Positions 54,253 through 62,138 of a stretch of 64,000 nt of DNA are shown here, piece by piece. The DNA comes from Saccharothrix tamanrassetensis. Its GTDB lineage: Bacteria; Actinomycetota; Actinomycetes; Mycobacteriales; Pseudonocardiaceae. The position numbers were made by a program, and so were the translations under genes. The notes below the pieces were generated by a model that made no database searches, was not told the DNA's origin, and saw nothing but the letters and a program-made list of their open reading frames with translations. Location: assembly GCF_014203665.1 (NCBI RefSeq), contig NZ_JACHJN010000002.1, positions 558,001 through 622,000 on the forward strand, read 5' to 3'. Positions within the stretch are counted from its first letter, which is position 1, and every line of letters begins with the position of its first letter.

Positions 54253-55323
54253 ATGGCTCGTACTGACCGGGCGGTGGCCGTGGTGGTGTTGACCGACGAG
54301 GAACGCGAGACGCTGGCGCGGTGGGCGAGGTCGTCGCAGGCGTTGGCGCAGTGGTGCCGGATCGTGCTGGGCTGTGCGGACGGGAAGTCCGATCAGGAAG
54401 TGGCGACGGAGTTGGGGATCGGGCCCCAGACGGTGGGCAAGTGGCGCCGCCGGTTCCTGGACAGGCTGGTGGACGAGCCGCGTCTGGGCGCGCCGCGCAG
54501 AATCACCGACGAGCGGGTCGAGCAGGTGGTGGTGGCCACGCTGGAACGGACACCGTCCGACGCCACGCACTGGTCCCGGGCGTCGATAGCAGCCGAGAGC
54601 GGGCTGTCCCGCTCCACGGTCGGGCGGATCTGGAAGGCGTTCAACCTCAAGCCACACCAGGTCGACACGTTCAAACTGTCCAACGATCCGCAGTTCGTGG
54701 ACAAAGTCCGCGACGTGATCGGCCTGTATCTAGACCTGCCGGAGAAGGCGCTGGTTCTGTGCGTGGACGAGAAGTCGCAGATCCAGGCAGTGGACCGGTC
54801 CGCGCCGGTGCTGCCGATGATGCCCGGTCTGCCCGAGTGCCGCACCCACGACTACGTCCGGCACGGCGTCACCACCCTGTTCGCCGCGCTGGACGTGCCC
54901 ACCGGCGAGGTCATCGGCTCCGTCCACCGCCGCCACTTGGCCGTGGAGTTCAAGAAGTTTCTGACCAGAATCGACAAAGAGGTGTCCGCCGACGTCGACG
55001 TGCACCTGGTCTGCGACAACTACGGAACCCGCAAACACCTCACCGTCCGCAAGTGGTTGGAAGCGCACCCGCGCTTCCACATGCACTTCACTCCCACCTA
55101 CTCCTCCTGGCTCAACCAGGTTGAACACGGGTTCGGCCTGCTCACCGACAGACGGCTGCGTCGCGCAGCCCACAGGTCGTTGCGCGCCCTTGAAAACGAC
55201 ATTCGTGACTGGATCAAGACCTGGAACGAGGATTCCAAGCCCTTCGCTTGAGCCAAGGACGCGGACGAAATTCTCGACCGCCTCGCCTCATATCTTGATC
55301 GAATTCCTGGCGCACGACACTAG
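54253..55323 (+). pseudogene. IS630-type transposase with premature stop
   Basis: A DDE transposase of the IS630/Tc1-mariner group. The HTH region is at ~35-70 (GKSDQEVATELGIGPQTVGKWRRRFLDRL), and the catalytic residues lie in CVDEKSQIQ (Asp), VCDNYGTRKH (Asp) and SSWLNQVEHGFGLL (Glu). The frame stops at 55249-55251 after SKPFA, where relatives read SKPFxW; reading through the TGA continues AKDADEILDRLASYLDRIPGARH to the TAG at 55321. So a Trp codon has probably become TGA, removing 23 C-terminal residues. It starts at ATG 54253. Activity is uncertain because the catalytic core is complete. Element ends were not found. Confidence 0.85.
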
Positions 55324-55341
55324 CGGCGTACCTCGACGATG

Positions 55342-55514
55342 TCATACATCAAACAGTGTGCTGGTCGAGCAGCATCCCGAACAGCAAGGCCGGCGGGTTG
55401 GTGGAGAGCAGGTGGTCTGCGTCCGGGTCCTGGGCCAGGCACAGCTTCGAACTCATGGGCGGAAGCATCCCACGAGGGTTCCGGGGGTGCCTGCCTCGTC
55501 GGCACGACGGCGCG
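55342..55514. repeat. 173-bp direct repeat, left copy (with HhH-GPD gene fragment)
   Basis: About 97% identical (some five differences) to 56621-56793. On the minus strand it contains the start of an HhH-GPD gene (MSSKLCLAQDPDADHLLSTN..., ATG near 55457) cut off after about 35 codons, plus its upstream sequence. It is similar but clearly not identical to the intact gene at 46557-47132, so it derives from a different homologue. Confidence 0.9.
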
Positions 55515-55559
55515 CGGCGCGGATGTACTACGACAGTTGCGATGGCCACCTTGAACCCA

Positions 55560-55591
55560 CTCCGGTACCCGAGTAGCTTTGGGTACCGGAG
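55560..55591. promoter_or_regulatory. 11-bp inverted repeat at the antitoxin-like gene
   Basis: CTCCGGTACCC (55560-55570) and GGGTACCGGAG (55581-55591) form a perfect inverted repeat with a ten-base spacer. The right arm merges into the ribosome site GGAGG (55588-55592) of the gene starting at 55599. It may be an autoregulatory operator, or an RNA hairpin that hides the ribosome site. Confidence 0.75.
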
Positions 55592-55598
55592 GTGTGTC

Positions 55599-55862
55599 AT
55601 GGCTATCCAGTCGGCTCCTGTCAAGGTTGATCGAGAGACGCACGCTCTGATCGCTCACGGGGCTACCGCGCTGCACATGTCGCAGAAGGAACTGCTGGCT
55701 GCTGCGGTCCGCGAGTACTTGAGCGCCAGGCGTGAAGAGATCAACACCGCGCTGCGTCGCACGATGCAGGTGCTCGACGGCACGCCGGGCAGCCAGGTGG
55801 CTGCCCTGACAGGTCTGTCCAAGGAGCGCCTCGATGAACTCGGCGGGGTTCGCGAGTCCTGA
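55599..55862 (+). CDS. antitoxin-like small protein
   Basis: An 87-residue protein. The start MAIQSAPVKVDRETHALIAHGATALHMSQKELLAAAVREYLSARREEI has the strand-helix-helix pattern of ribbon-helix-helix regulators (VKVDRETHALI then MSQKELLAAAVREYL). The C-terminal part is helical (LTGLSKERLDELGG). ATG 55599 has GGAGG upstream within a hairpin. The stop shares one base with the start of the next gene, the usual arrangement of toxin-antitoxin pairs. DNA-binding antitoxin function is inferred. Confidence 0.7.
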   Translation: MAIQSAPVKVDRETHALIAHGATALHMSQKELLAAAVREYLSARREEINTALRRTMQVLDGTPGSQVAALTGLSKERLDELGGVRES

Positions 55863-56620
55863 TGACCGTTCGTCCTACCTTGCGGTGCCTGCGTGGAGAC
55901 CTGGGTCTCGCCTTGCCGCCGCTCGATGAACCGCTCGATGAGATCGATCATCCGTTGGTCAGGAAGGCCAACAGTCAGTTCGCTCTGCCGACTGGCCCGC
56001 GAGAGCGGATCCGTTCGATCGATGACGTGGTCATGTTCAAGGTCAAGGTGCAACGTTGGCGAGGAGCGGTCGTCGAGTCAGGTGAACCGAGTTGGATGGT
56101 GACCGCCGGCGTCAGGGAAGCGGGCAGTCGAGATGACTTCTACGAAGTGCTCGCGACTGCGGCTGTCGCCGCACGCACCCGGTACAACGCGGAGCACAGG
56201 CCGCCCCTGAAGTCATCGACGTTCTGCGGTCAGTGGCTGCCGGACGAAGATGACCGCGATCGGTATCGCGCTGAAGCAGCTGTTCGGATGCTGCGCGCCA
56301 TGCGCCACACGGTGCGGCGTCTGGTATGTGCATCGTTGCTCGACGGACACGAGCACATCGGCGAGGTCGCCGGCGCGGAACTCGGAGTGCTCGTCCAGGG
56401 GGCGGAGGACCACGGAACGTACGTGGCGTTGTGGATCACCGGTCCGGTCCCCGACAACCTCGTGGCTGTCGTTCTGGACCTGGTTCCTGGCTGCGATCGG
56501 AACGACTGGTATCCCGAGTTCGCCATGCCGGATCGATCGCTGCGCCCTGGCGAACAGGTGTACTCGAACTTCATGGACCCGGCAGCTGCGGCTCGACTGC
56601 TCGAAGAGGCCGCAAGCTAG
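55862..56620 (+). CDS. 252-residue protein of unknown function, possible toxin
   Basis: Not recognised. It begins MTVRPTLRCLRGDLGLALPPLDEPLDEIDHP and contains IDDVVMFKVKVQRWRGAVV, a charged DEDDRDRYRAEAAVRMLRAMRHTVRRL helix, and GTYVALWITGPVPDNLVAVVLDLVPG. It appears soluble and contains no membrane span. The ATG overlaps the preceding stop (TGATG), indicating coupling with the antitoxin-like gene. The stop is directly followed by the right 173-bp repeat. It could be the toxin of a two-gene module, but no catalytic motif supports that. Confidence 0.7.
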   Translation: MTVRPTLRCLRGDLGLALPPLDEPLDEIDHPLVRKANSQFALPTGPRERIRSIDDVVMFKVKVQRWRGAVVESGEPSWMVTAGVREAGSRDDFYEVLATAAVAARTRYNAEHRPPLKSSTFCGQWLPDEDDRDRYRAEAAVRMLRAMRHTVRRLVCASLLDGHEHIGEVAGAELGVLVQGAEDHGTYVALWITGPVPDNLVAVVLDLVPGCDRNDWYPEFAMPDRSLRPGEQVYSNFMDPAAAARLLEEAAS

Positions 56621-56793
56621 TCGTACATCAAGCAGTGTGCCGGTCGAGCAGCATCCCGAACAGCAAGGCCGGCGGGTTGGTGGAGAGCAGGTGGTCCGCG
56701 TCCGGGTCCTGGGCCAGGCACAGCTTCGAACTCATGGGCGGAAGCATCCCACGAGGGTTCCGGGGGTGCCTGCCTCGTCGGTACGACGGCGCG
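56621..56793. repeat. 173-bp direct repeat, right copy (with HhH-GPD gene fragment)
   Basis: Second copy of the repeat at 55342-55514. It begins at the base following the stop of the 252-residue gene and again holds the truncated 5' end of an HhH-GPD gene on the minus strand. The two copies bracket about 1.1 kb. Confidence 0.9.
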
Positions 56794-56873
56794 GAGCGGT
56801 GCACGCGTCCTCGGGCGGCCGATGCTGTCTGGCTGCTGTTCGGTGGATCGAGAGGACGGGGATCCTGGGGGAA

Positions 56874-57977
56874 CTACCGGGTGACGGGAACTACCTGGGC
56901 CAGCAGTAGGCGGTACGCCTCGCGGTCCACTGACGCCGGGTCTTCGGACAGCCAGTCGCCGATCTCCTCGACGAACTGTTCCGGGGTCATCGGGGGGATG
57001 AGGGTTTCGGCGGGTTGGTCGGTGGTGATGTCGCCGGCGCGGCTGGGGTAGACCAGGAGCACGGTGCGGATGTCCAGCCACGGCAGCAGCTTGCGGTACA
57101 CGGCCAGGCTGCGGGGCAGGCGCATGCCGCCGCCTCGGAACGGGTGGCCGTTGCGCCACAGGGTGCCGTCGTCCTCCGCCGCGTAGTGGCCGGGCAGCCA
57201 CGACTTCGACTCGATGAGCACGAGTCGGCGACCGCAGAGGACGGCGTGGTCCACGTCGGCGAACACCGAGCCCGGCCACGCCAGGCCGTGGAAGATGCGG
57301 GCACCCGGCAGGCGGGTCAGGTACCGGGACAGCAGGTCGGCGGTGATGCGTTCGCACGGGCGGTCGTCGGTGGTGCCGTGGACGGTTTCGGCATCGACTT
57401 CCGCGGCGAACCGGCGGTCCGCTCTGGTGGCCTTCAGGTAGCGGCGCACCAGGCGGAACGCGGCAGCTGCCGCGGCGGCCACCACCAGCAGCCAGAGGGT
57501 CAGGGTCAGGGGGGAGAAGTCGATCGCCACCACCGGCAGGAGCAGGAAGAACCAGCCGCAGACGGCGGCCAGCGCCGGTGCGTGGCCGGGACCGGAAGCC
57601 GGCACGTAGCGGACGCGCTGGGTGACGTCGACCAGGTGCCACCACGGGACGCTGCCCGGGTCCACGGTCGGCTTCGGGGGGATGAAGTCCGGGTCCTCGC
57701 CGAAGTTGCGCAGTCGGCCGGTGCGACCGCTGCGCGGGGGCCGGGACGGGGAGGTGGGGGACTGCGGTCGGGTGAACGACCAGCCCCGGTCGTAGTCGCG
57801 CCGGCGGGTCGGGTCGCGGAGGGTGTCGTAGGCCTCCTGCAACATGCGGAAGGTGAGGGAGGAGCCGCCCGCGTCCGGGTGCATGACCTTGGCCAGCGAA
57901 CGGTAGGCGGTTTTGATCTCCGATGGGGACGCGTTGCGGCCGACCCCGAGGAGTTCGTAGTAGTCGACCCCGCGCAC
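56874..57977 (-). CDS. J-domain protein with NERD-like nuclease domain
   Basis: A 367-residue protein. The N-terminal J domain (VDYYELLGVGRNASPSEIKTAYRSLAKVMHPDAGG) carries HPD, needed to stimulate DnaK. A Pro/Arg linker is followed by two membrane spans around residues 130-190. The C-terminal part (GARIFHGLAWPGSVFADVDHAVLCGRRLVLIESKSWLPGHY) resembles NERD nuclease-related domains, with Asp in DVDHAV and the ESKSW motif corresponding to the (D/E)xK core. GTG 57977 is preferred (AAGG eight bases upstream); the frame stays open to 58103. It may couple chaperone recruitment to nucleic-acid processing at the membrane (inference). Confidence 0.8.
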   Translation of the reverse strand: MRGVDYYELLGVGRNASPSEIKTAYRSLAKVMHPDAGGSSLTFRMLQEAYDTLRDPTRRRDYDRGWSFTRPQSPTSPSRPPRSGRTGRLRNFGEDPDFIPPKPTVDPGSVPWWHLVDVTQRVRYVPASGPGHAPALAAVCGWFFLLLPVVAIDFSPLTLTLWLLVVAAAAAAAFRLVRRYLKATRADRRFAAEVDAETVHGTTDDRPCERITADLLSRYLTRLPGARIFHGLAWPGSVFADVDHAVLCGRRLVLIESKSWLPGHYAAEDDGTLWRNGHPFRGGGMRLPRSLAVYRKLLPWLDIRTVLLVYPSRAGDITTDQPAETLIPPMTPEQFVEEIGDWLSEDPASVDREAYRLLLAQVVPVTR

Positions 57978-58140
57978 GCGGCAGACCTTAGCGGCACCGG
58001 CGTCGGGATCGGGTCCGGGTGGGGCCGCGCCGGGGCGGGTGGTTCGGGTTCGGGCCGCCGGGGTTGCGGGGGTGGGTCCGAGGCGGTACTGCTCTTCCGG
58101 CACTGTCTTCCGGCGCGGGGTGGTGGCTAGGGTTGGGCGG

Positions 58141-58214
58141 GAGCCTGGTAGCGCAGTGGTTGTCGCGCCCTCATGCGATGGGGGAGGACGCCGGTTCGAG
58201 TCCGGCCCGGCTCG
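58141..58214 (+). tRNA. tRNA-like sequence 1, loop reads GCG (Arg), irregular acceptor stem
   Basis: Box A (TAGCGCAGTGGT) and box B (GGTTCGAGTCC) match tRNA consensus. The T arm is GCCGG-TTCGAGT-CCGGC; the anticodon arm is CCCTC-ATGCGAT-GGGGG with U33, anticodon GCG (58175-58177) and A37; the variable loop is AGGAC. The D stem has three pairs. The acceptor stem is imperfect: GAGCCTG pairs with CCGGCTC at six of seven positions, leaving three rather than two bases before the D stem. It could be an odd functional tRNA-Arg or a decaying one. No CCA is encoded. Confidence 0.5.
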
Positions 58215-58216
58215 TT

Positions 58217-58299
58217 GGACCTGTAGCGCAGTGGTTGACGCGCCCGTGTCGGCCTTTTCGGGGCTCGGGAGGACGCCGGTTCGAGTCCGGCCTGGTCCG
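58217..58299 (+). tRNA. tRNA-like sequence 2 with enlarged anticodon loop
   Basis: Same box A, D arm, AGGAC variable loop and T arm as the first copy. The acceptor GGACCTG/CTGGTCC pairs at six of seven positions. The anticodon stem CCCG/CGGG encloses about 18 bases instead of seven, so a normal anticodon loop does not form; the sequence after U33 is CGG. It looks like a tRNA-derived pseudogene or a tRNA-like RNA with an insertion. Confidence 0.42.
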
Positions 58300-58438
58300 C
58301 CGGTGACGCTCGTCGGTGCACGGCCCGGAGCTGGTGAGACGGGCCGGCGCAGGGGCTGACCTGCCGGTGCGCGCCCGTCGGGGTGGGGCCGCGCGGGTTC
58401 GAGTTGCCGGGTGCGCGAGCCTGTCGCAGGCTGCGCGC

Positions 58439-58696
58439 ATGGCGACTTGTGACGTCTGCGGGAACGACTACTGGATGGCGTTCGAGGTGCGCACGGTGGG
58501 AGGTGGGGTGCACACCTTCGACAGCTTCGAGTGCGCGATCCAGCGCTTGGCGCCGCGGTGCGAGCACTGCGACTGCCGGATCCTCGGGCACGGCGTCGAG
58601 GTGGAGGGGCGGTTCTTCTGCTGCGCCCACTGCGCCCGCAGCGCCGACCGGTTGGGGGACCAGATCCGGGACACGGTGGGCGCCCACCCCGGCTAG
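58439..58696 (+). CDS. small zinc-ribbon-type protein
   Basis: An 85-residue protein with three Cys/His clusters: CDVCGNDY, the ECAIQRLAPRCEHCDCRILGHG segment and CCAHC. The spacing suits two zinc-binding knuckles, as in prokaryotic metallothionein/TRASH-like proteins of actinobacteria. ATG 58439 (MATCDVCGNDYWMAFEV). Role unknown; metal storage or protein interaction is possible. Its end overlaps the convergent gene by four bases. Confidence 0.78.
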   Translation: MATCDVCGNDYWMAFEVRTVGGGVHTFDSFECAIQRLAPRCEHCDCRILGHGVEVEGRFFCCAHCARSADRLGDQIRDTVGAHPG

Positions 58697-59178
58697 ACCT
58701 CGGGGCAGACGAGGACCAGGCGGCCGTCGACGAAGGACGGCTGCAGGTCGCCCCGGGCGTCCACGCTCTTGATGCCGTGGGGCAGCACCTCGTCTATCGC
58801 GCTGAACGTGAGGATGTCCGACACGCCGTACCTGCCGCGCAGGGAACGCTGACCGGGGAAGCGCAGCGCCCTGCCCTCCCTGCGGTCGCGGTGCGCCAGG
58901 GCGGCCCGGAGGGCGTCCCTGGTCAGGTGGTCGGGACCGGCCAGTCGCTGCAGGCTGCCGTTGTGGACCGCCACGCCGTAGCCGCGTTCGATCAGCGTGG
59001 AGAGGGTGTTCTCCGACGGGTCGTCGGTCAGCCGGAAGGACATCGGGTGGTGGTCGCCCACCGAGTGCACGCACACGACGTGCGCGTGGAACAGCAGCGA
59101 CTCGTAGAGGGCCACCGCCGTCGCGTCCGCCGTCCTGGGGTCGTCGTGACCCGCGTTGAGGCCGAGCCACGTCGTCAT
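58693..59178 (-). CDS. 161-residue protein of unknown function
   Basis: Not recognised. It starts MTTWLGLNAGHDDPRTADATAVALYESLLFHAH and is soluble. Repeated Asp/His/Arg motifs (SVGDHHPMSFRLTDDPSENT, AHRDRREGRALRFPGQRSLRGRYG) are visible without a known catalytic pattern. ATG 59178 is chosen; the frame extends to 59235. Codon use is typical of the core genome. Confidence 0.65.
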   Translation of the reverse strand: MTTWLGLNAGHDDPRTADATAVALYESLLFHAHVVCVHSVGDHHPMSFRLTDDPSENTLSTLIERGYGVAVHNGSLQRLAGPDHLTRDALRAALAHRDRREGRALRFPGQRSLRGRYGVSDILTFSAIDEVLPHGIKSVDARGDLQPSFVDGRLVLVCPEV

Positions 59179-59310
59179 CGCACGTCCACCAAGATCGATC
59201 CAGTTCCTTCCGGGAGGTCGGAACGAGCCCGCCACCTGGCCGCGGCTCCCGGAGAGGCTAGTCCGATCGGGTGAGGTGCAGGTAGCCTGCGAATGGCGGT
59301 TGTCCGAAAT

Positions 59311-60117
59311 CTAGATCGGTAGCAGATCGAAGCCCGCCAGGAACGGCAGCGCACCGGCCTGTTGCAGTGCCGCCGCCGACAGCCAGACGGACAGGATCGT
59401 GATCAACGGTCCCACAACCGCCATTTCCACGGTCCCGCCGGTCTGCATCCGGAGGATCTTCGGCGGCGCCACCGGGAACCAGGTCTTGCCCGCGAGCGGG
59501 ATGGGCCACAGGATCGGGCAGCCCTGCTCGGTGATCGCGTCGCCCAGGTAGTGCGCCACGCACCCGACCCCCACCGCCACCCCGCACGCCGCCGCGCTGG
59601 CCGGGGTCTGCGCCGTCCACGCCACGCAGAGGCCGGTGATCGCGGCGGACACCGCGGTGATCAGCAGGGCGTCCTTCTTCGGGCACCAGTCGTTCATGAT
59701 CCCGCGCACGGCCAGCCCCGCGAACACGAACATCAGGACCGGGAGCGCCCACTTCTGCGACTGCTGCACGACCGCGGTCGTGCCGACGGCCGCTGCCAGG
59801 GCGAATGCCAGGGTGTGCGTGAGACCCCGGTGGCCGCCGTCCCGGTTGGAGTCCTTGCGGGTCCTGGTGGTGCGGTAGACGAACGAGCTGATCGTGTTGA
59901 TCAGCGCCGACGCACCCGCGCTGACCGGCCCGAACGTCCTCGAGATGGTCGACGACGGGTGGTCCAGGTCCGGCAGCAGCGCCGCGCCGGTCGCCAGCAC
60001 CGCGCCGACGGCCCAGCTCTGCGGGCTGAGCTGACCGATGGGATGGTTGTCGGCGAGTGCGGTCACCGCCGCCCAGGCCAGTAGGCCGCTCATGGCGTGC
60101 GTGGGTCCGGTCGACAT
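59311..60117 (-). CDS. YdjM-like membrane-bound metal-dependent hydrolase
   Basis: A 268-residue polytopic protein of the YdjM/DUF457 family. Characteristic residues are THAMSG at the N-terminus, LLPDLDHPSS, the HRGLTHTL motif and HYLGDAITEQGCPILWP: His and Asp ligands on the membrane face as in this family. E. coli YdjM is LexA-regulated; no SOS box was seen here. Start ATG 60117. It is divergent from icd. Substrate unknown. Confidence 0.88.
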   Translation of the reverse strand: MSTGPTHAMSGLLAWAAVTALADNHPIGQLSPQSWAVGAVLATGAALLPDLDHPSSTISRTFGPVSAGASALINTISSFVYRTTRTRKDSNRDGGHRGLTHTLAFALAAAVGTTAVVQQSQKWALPVLMFVFAGLAVRGIMNDWCPKKDALLITAVSAAITGLCVAWTAQTPASAAACGVAVGVGCVAHYLGDAITEQGCPILWPIPLAGKTWFPVAPPKILRMQTGGTVEMAVVGPLITILSVWLSAAALQQAGALPFLAGFDLLPI

Positions 60118-60253
60118 GGTGCCCCCTCCAAGATCGTGACTGGAGGCTAAGGCATTGTGACCCCGTTCCCATTTGAGTCGGGTGGGTCACCAGCAGCCGG
60201 ACATAGCAGTACGCTTGTCTTGCTTGCATTGTCGCGAGAGGAGCGCCCTGAGT

Positions 60254-61474
60254 ATGGGCAAGATCAAGGTTCAGGGGACCGTCGTCGAACTCGACGGCGA
60301 CGAGATGACCCGGATCATCTGGCAGTTCATCAAGGACAAGCTGATCCACCCGTACCTGGACGTCAACCTGGAGTACTACGACCTGGGCATCGAGCACCGG
60401 GACGCCACTGACGACCAGGTGACCATCGACTCGGCGCACGCCATCAAGAAGCACGGCGTGGGCGTCAAGTGCGCCACCATCACCCCGGACGAGGCGAGGG
60501 TCGAGGAGTTCGGCCTGAAGAAGATGTGGGTCTCGCCGAACGGCACGATCCGCAACATCCTCGGCGGCGTGGTGTTCCGCGAGCCGATCATCATCTCCAA
60601 CATCCCGCGGCTGGTGCCGGGCTGGACCAAGCCGATCATCATCGGCCGCCACGCCCACGGCGACCAGTACAAGGCCACCAACTTCAAGGTGCCCGGCGCG
60701 GGTGAGCTGACCATCACGTTCACGCCCGAGGACGGCTCCGAGCCGATCAAGCACGTGGTGGCGAACTTCGGCGCCGACGGCGGCGTGGCGATGGGCATGT
60801 ACAACTTCAACAAGTCCATCGAGGACTTCGCACGCGCCTCGTTCGCGTACGGGTTGCAGCGCAACTACCCCGTCTACATGTCCACCAAGAACACCATCCT
60901 CAAGGCGTACGACGGGGCGTTCAAGGACATCTTCCAGGCGGTCTTCGAGTCCGAGTTCAAGGACAAGTTCGACGCCGCCGGCCTCACCTACGAGCACCGC
61001 CTGATCGACGACATGGTCGCCGCGGCGCTGAAGTGGGAGGGCGGCTACGTCTGGGCCTGCAAGAACTACGACGGTGACGTGCAGTCCGACACGGTCGCGC
61101 AGGGCTTCGGCTCGCTGGGCCTGATGACGTCGGTGCTGATGACGCCGGACGGCAAGACCGTCGAGGCCGAGGCGGCGCACGGCACGGTGACCCGGCACTT
61201 CCGCCAGCACCAGGCCGGCAAGCCGACCTCCACCAACCCGATCGCGTCGATCTACGCGTGGACCGGTGGCCTGAAGCACCGCGGCAAGCTCGACGGCACC
61301 CCGGAGGTGACGGGCTTCGCGGAGACGCTGGAGCAGGTGATCATCTCGACCGTGGAGAGCGGGAAGATGACCAAGGACCTGGCCCTGCTCGTCGGGCCGG
61401 ACCAGGAGTGGCTGACCACCGAGGACTTCCTCGGCACGTTGGACGAGAACCTCCAGAAGCGGATGGCCGGCTGA
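60254..61474 (+). CDS. icd: NADP-dependent isocitrate dehydrogenase, eukaryotic-type
   Basis: Oxidatively decarboxylates isocitrate to 2-oxoglutarate in the TCA cycle. It has 406 residues and belongs to the homodimeric type II (IDH1-like) group, as does mycobacterial Icd1. Recognisable are [19 protein letters not shown] at the start, the substrate loop [25 protein letters not shown], and the NADP/metal region [24 protein letters not shown] and [16 protein letters not shown] 60254 is chosen by homology; the frame opens at 60173. Confidence 0.98.
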   Translation: MGKIKVQGTVVELDGDEMTRIIWQFIKDKLIHPYLDVNLEYYDLGIEHRDATDDQVTIDSAHAIKKHGVGVKCATITPDEARVEEFGLKKMWVSPNGTIRNILGGVVFREPIIISNIPRLVPGWTKPIIIGRHAHGDQYKATNFKVPGAGELTITFTPEDGSEPIKHVVANFGADGGVAMGMYNFNKSIEDFARASFAYGLQRNYPVYMSTKNTILKAYDGAFKDIFQAVFESEFKDKFDAAGLTYEHRLIDDMVAAALKWEGGYVWACKNYDGDVQSDTVAQGFGSLGLMTSVLMTPDGKTVEAEAAHGTVTRHFRQHQAGKPTSTNPIASIYAWTGGLKHRGKLDGTPEVTGFAETLEQVIISTVESGKMTKDLALLVGPDQEWLTTEDFLGTLDENLQKRMAG

Positions 61475-61540
61475 CCTCTGGTCGAGCCGCCGTCGGCGAC
61501 CGGCTGCGCTGCGGGCCGGGTCGTCGTTCCCGGTCGTTGT

Positions 61541-61572
61541 CGGAGGGGGCCGCTTTCGGGCGGTCCCCTCCG
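61541..61572 (+). terminator. hairpin terminator after icd
   Basis: CGGAGGGG and CCCCTCCG pair across a loop that itself can form CCG/CGG pairs, 67 bases after the icd stop. The rest of 61475-61765 contains only short direct repeats (GGTGGTGTGACCGCC twice, from 61615) and no gene. Confidence 0.65.
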
Positions 61573-61765
61573 CCGTTCCCGCGGACGCCGGACGCCCGCT
61601 CGGCGGCCGGCGGAGGTGGTGTGACCGCCGGCCGTGGTGGTGTGACCGCCGGGGGTCCGGTCACCCGTTCGGTTCCCCTGCGGAGTGGATTCCCGGCCGC
61701 GAGGTGTGGGTGCCCCGTCGCCGCGCTATATCTGCACTTCAGGAGCGGTTCCGGGAGGCGTGGCG

Positions 61766-62077
61766 ATGTTCGGGATTCCTTTGCGCGGGCTGATCGTGAT
61801 CGGGGTGCTGGGTACGGCCGGGGCGATGTGGGTCGCCAACGGCGGCAAGCCGTTGGGGTCGGAGGCGGCGACGGCGGAGTGCCGGGTCACCGTGGTGGCC
61901 GACATCCTCAACGTGCGGGCCGGCCCGGCGGACACCCAGCCGATCGTGGCGACCATGCAGCGGGACTCGGTGGTGCAGGCCGAACGGCGGGTGGAGAACG
62001 GGTTCCGGTTGCTGGCGGACGGGCGGTGGGTGAACGCCGACTTCGTCACGCCGACCTCGGACAGTAACTGCGGCTGA
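61766..62077 (+). CDS. membrane-anchored SH3-domain protein
   Basis: A 103-residue protein. An N-terminal hydrophobic segment (IPLRGLIVIGVLGTAGAMWVA) serves as signal or anchor; residues ~40-95 form a bacterial SH3 domain (VVADILNVRAGPADTQPIVATMQRDSVVQAE...GRWVNADFV). SH3b domains usually bind cell-wall peptides. Two Cys (ECRVTV and the terminal NCG) could form a disulfide. ATG 61766. Confidence 0.82.
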   Translation: MFGIPLRGLIVIGVLGTAGAMWVANGGKPLGSEAATAECRVTVVADILNVRAGPADTQPIVATMQRDSVVQAERRVENGFRLLADGRWVNADFVTPTSDSNCG

Positions 62078-62138
62078 GACGTGGAAGTCGCTCAGCGAGC
62101 GGTGTCGCAGCGCCGTGGTCAGTGCCACGTTGGCAGCC

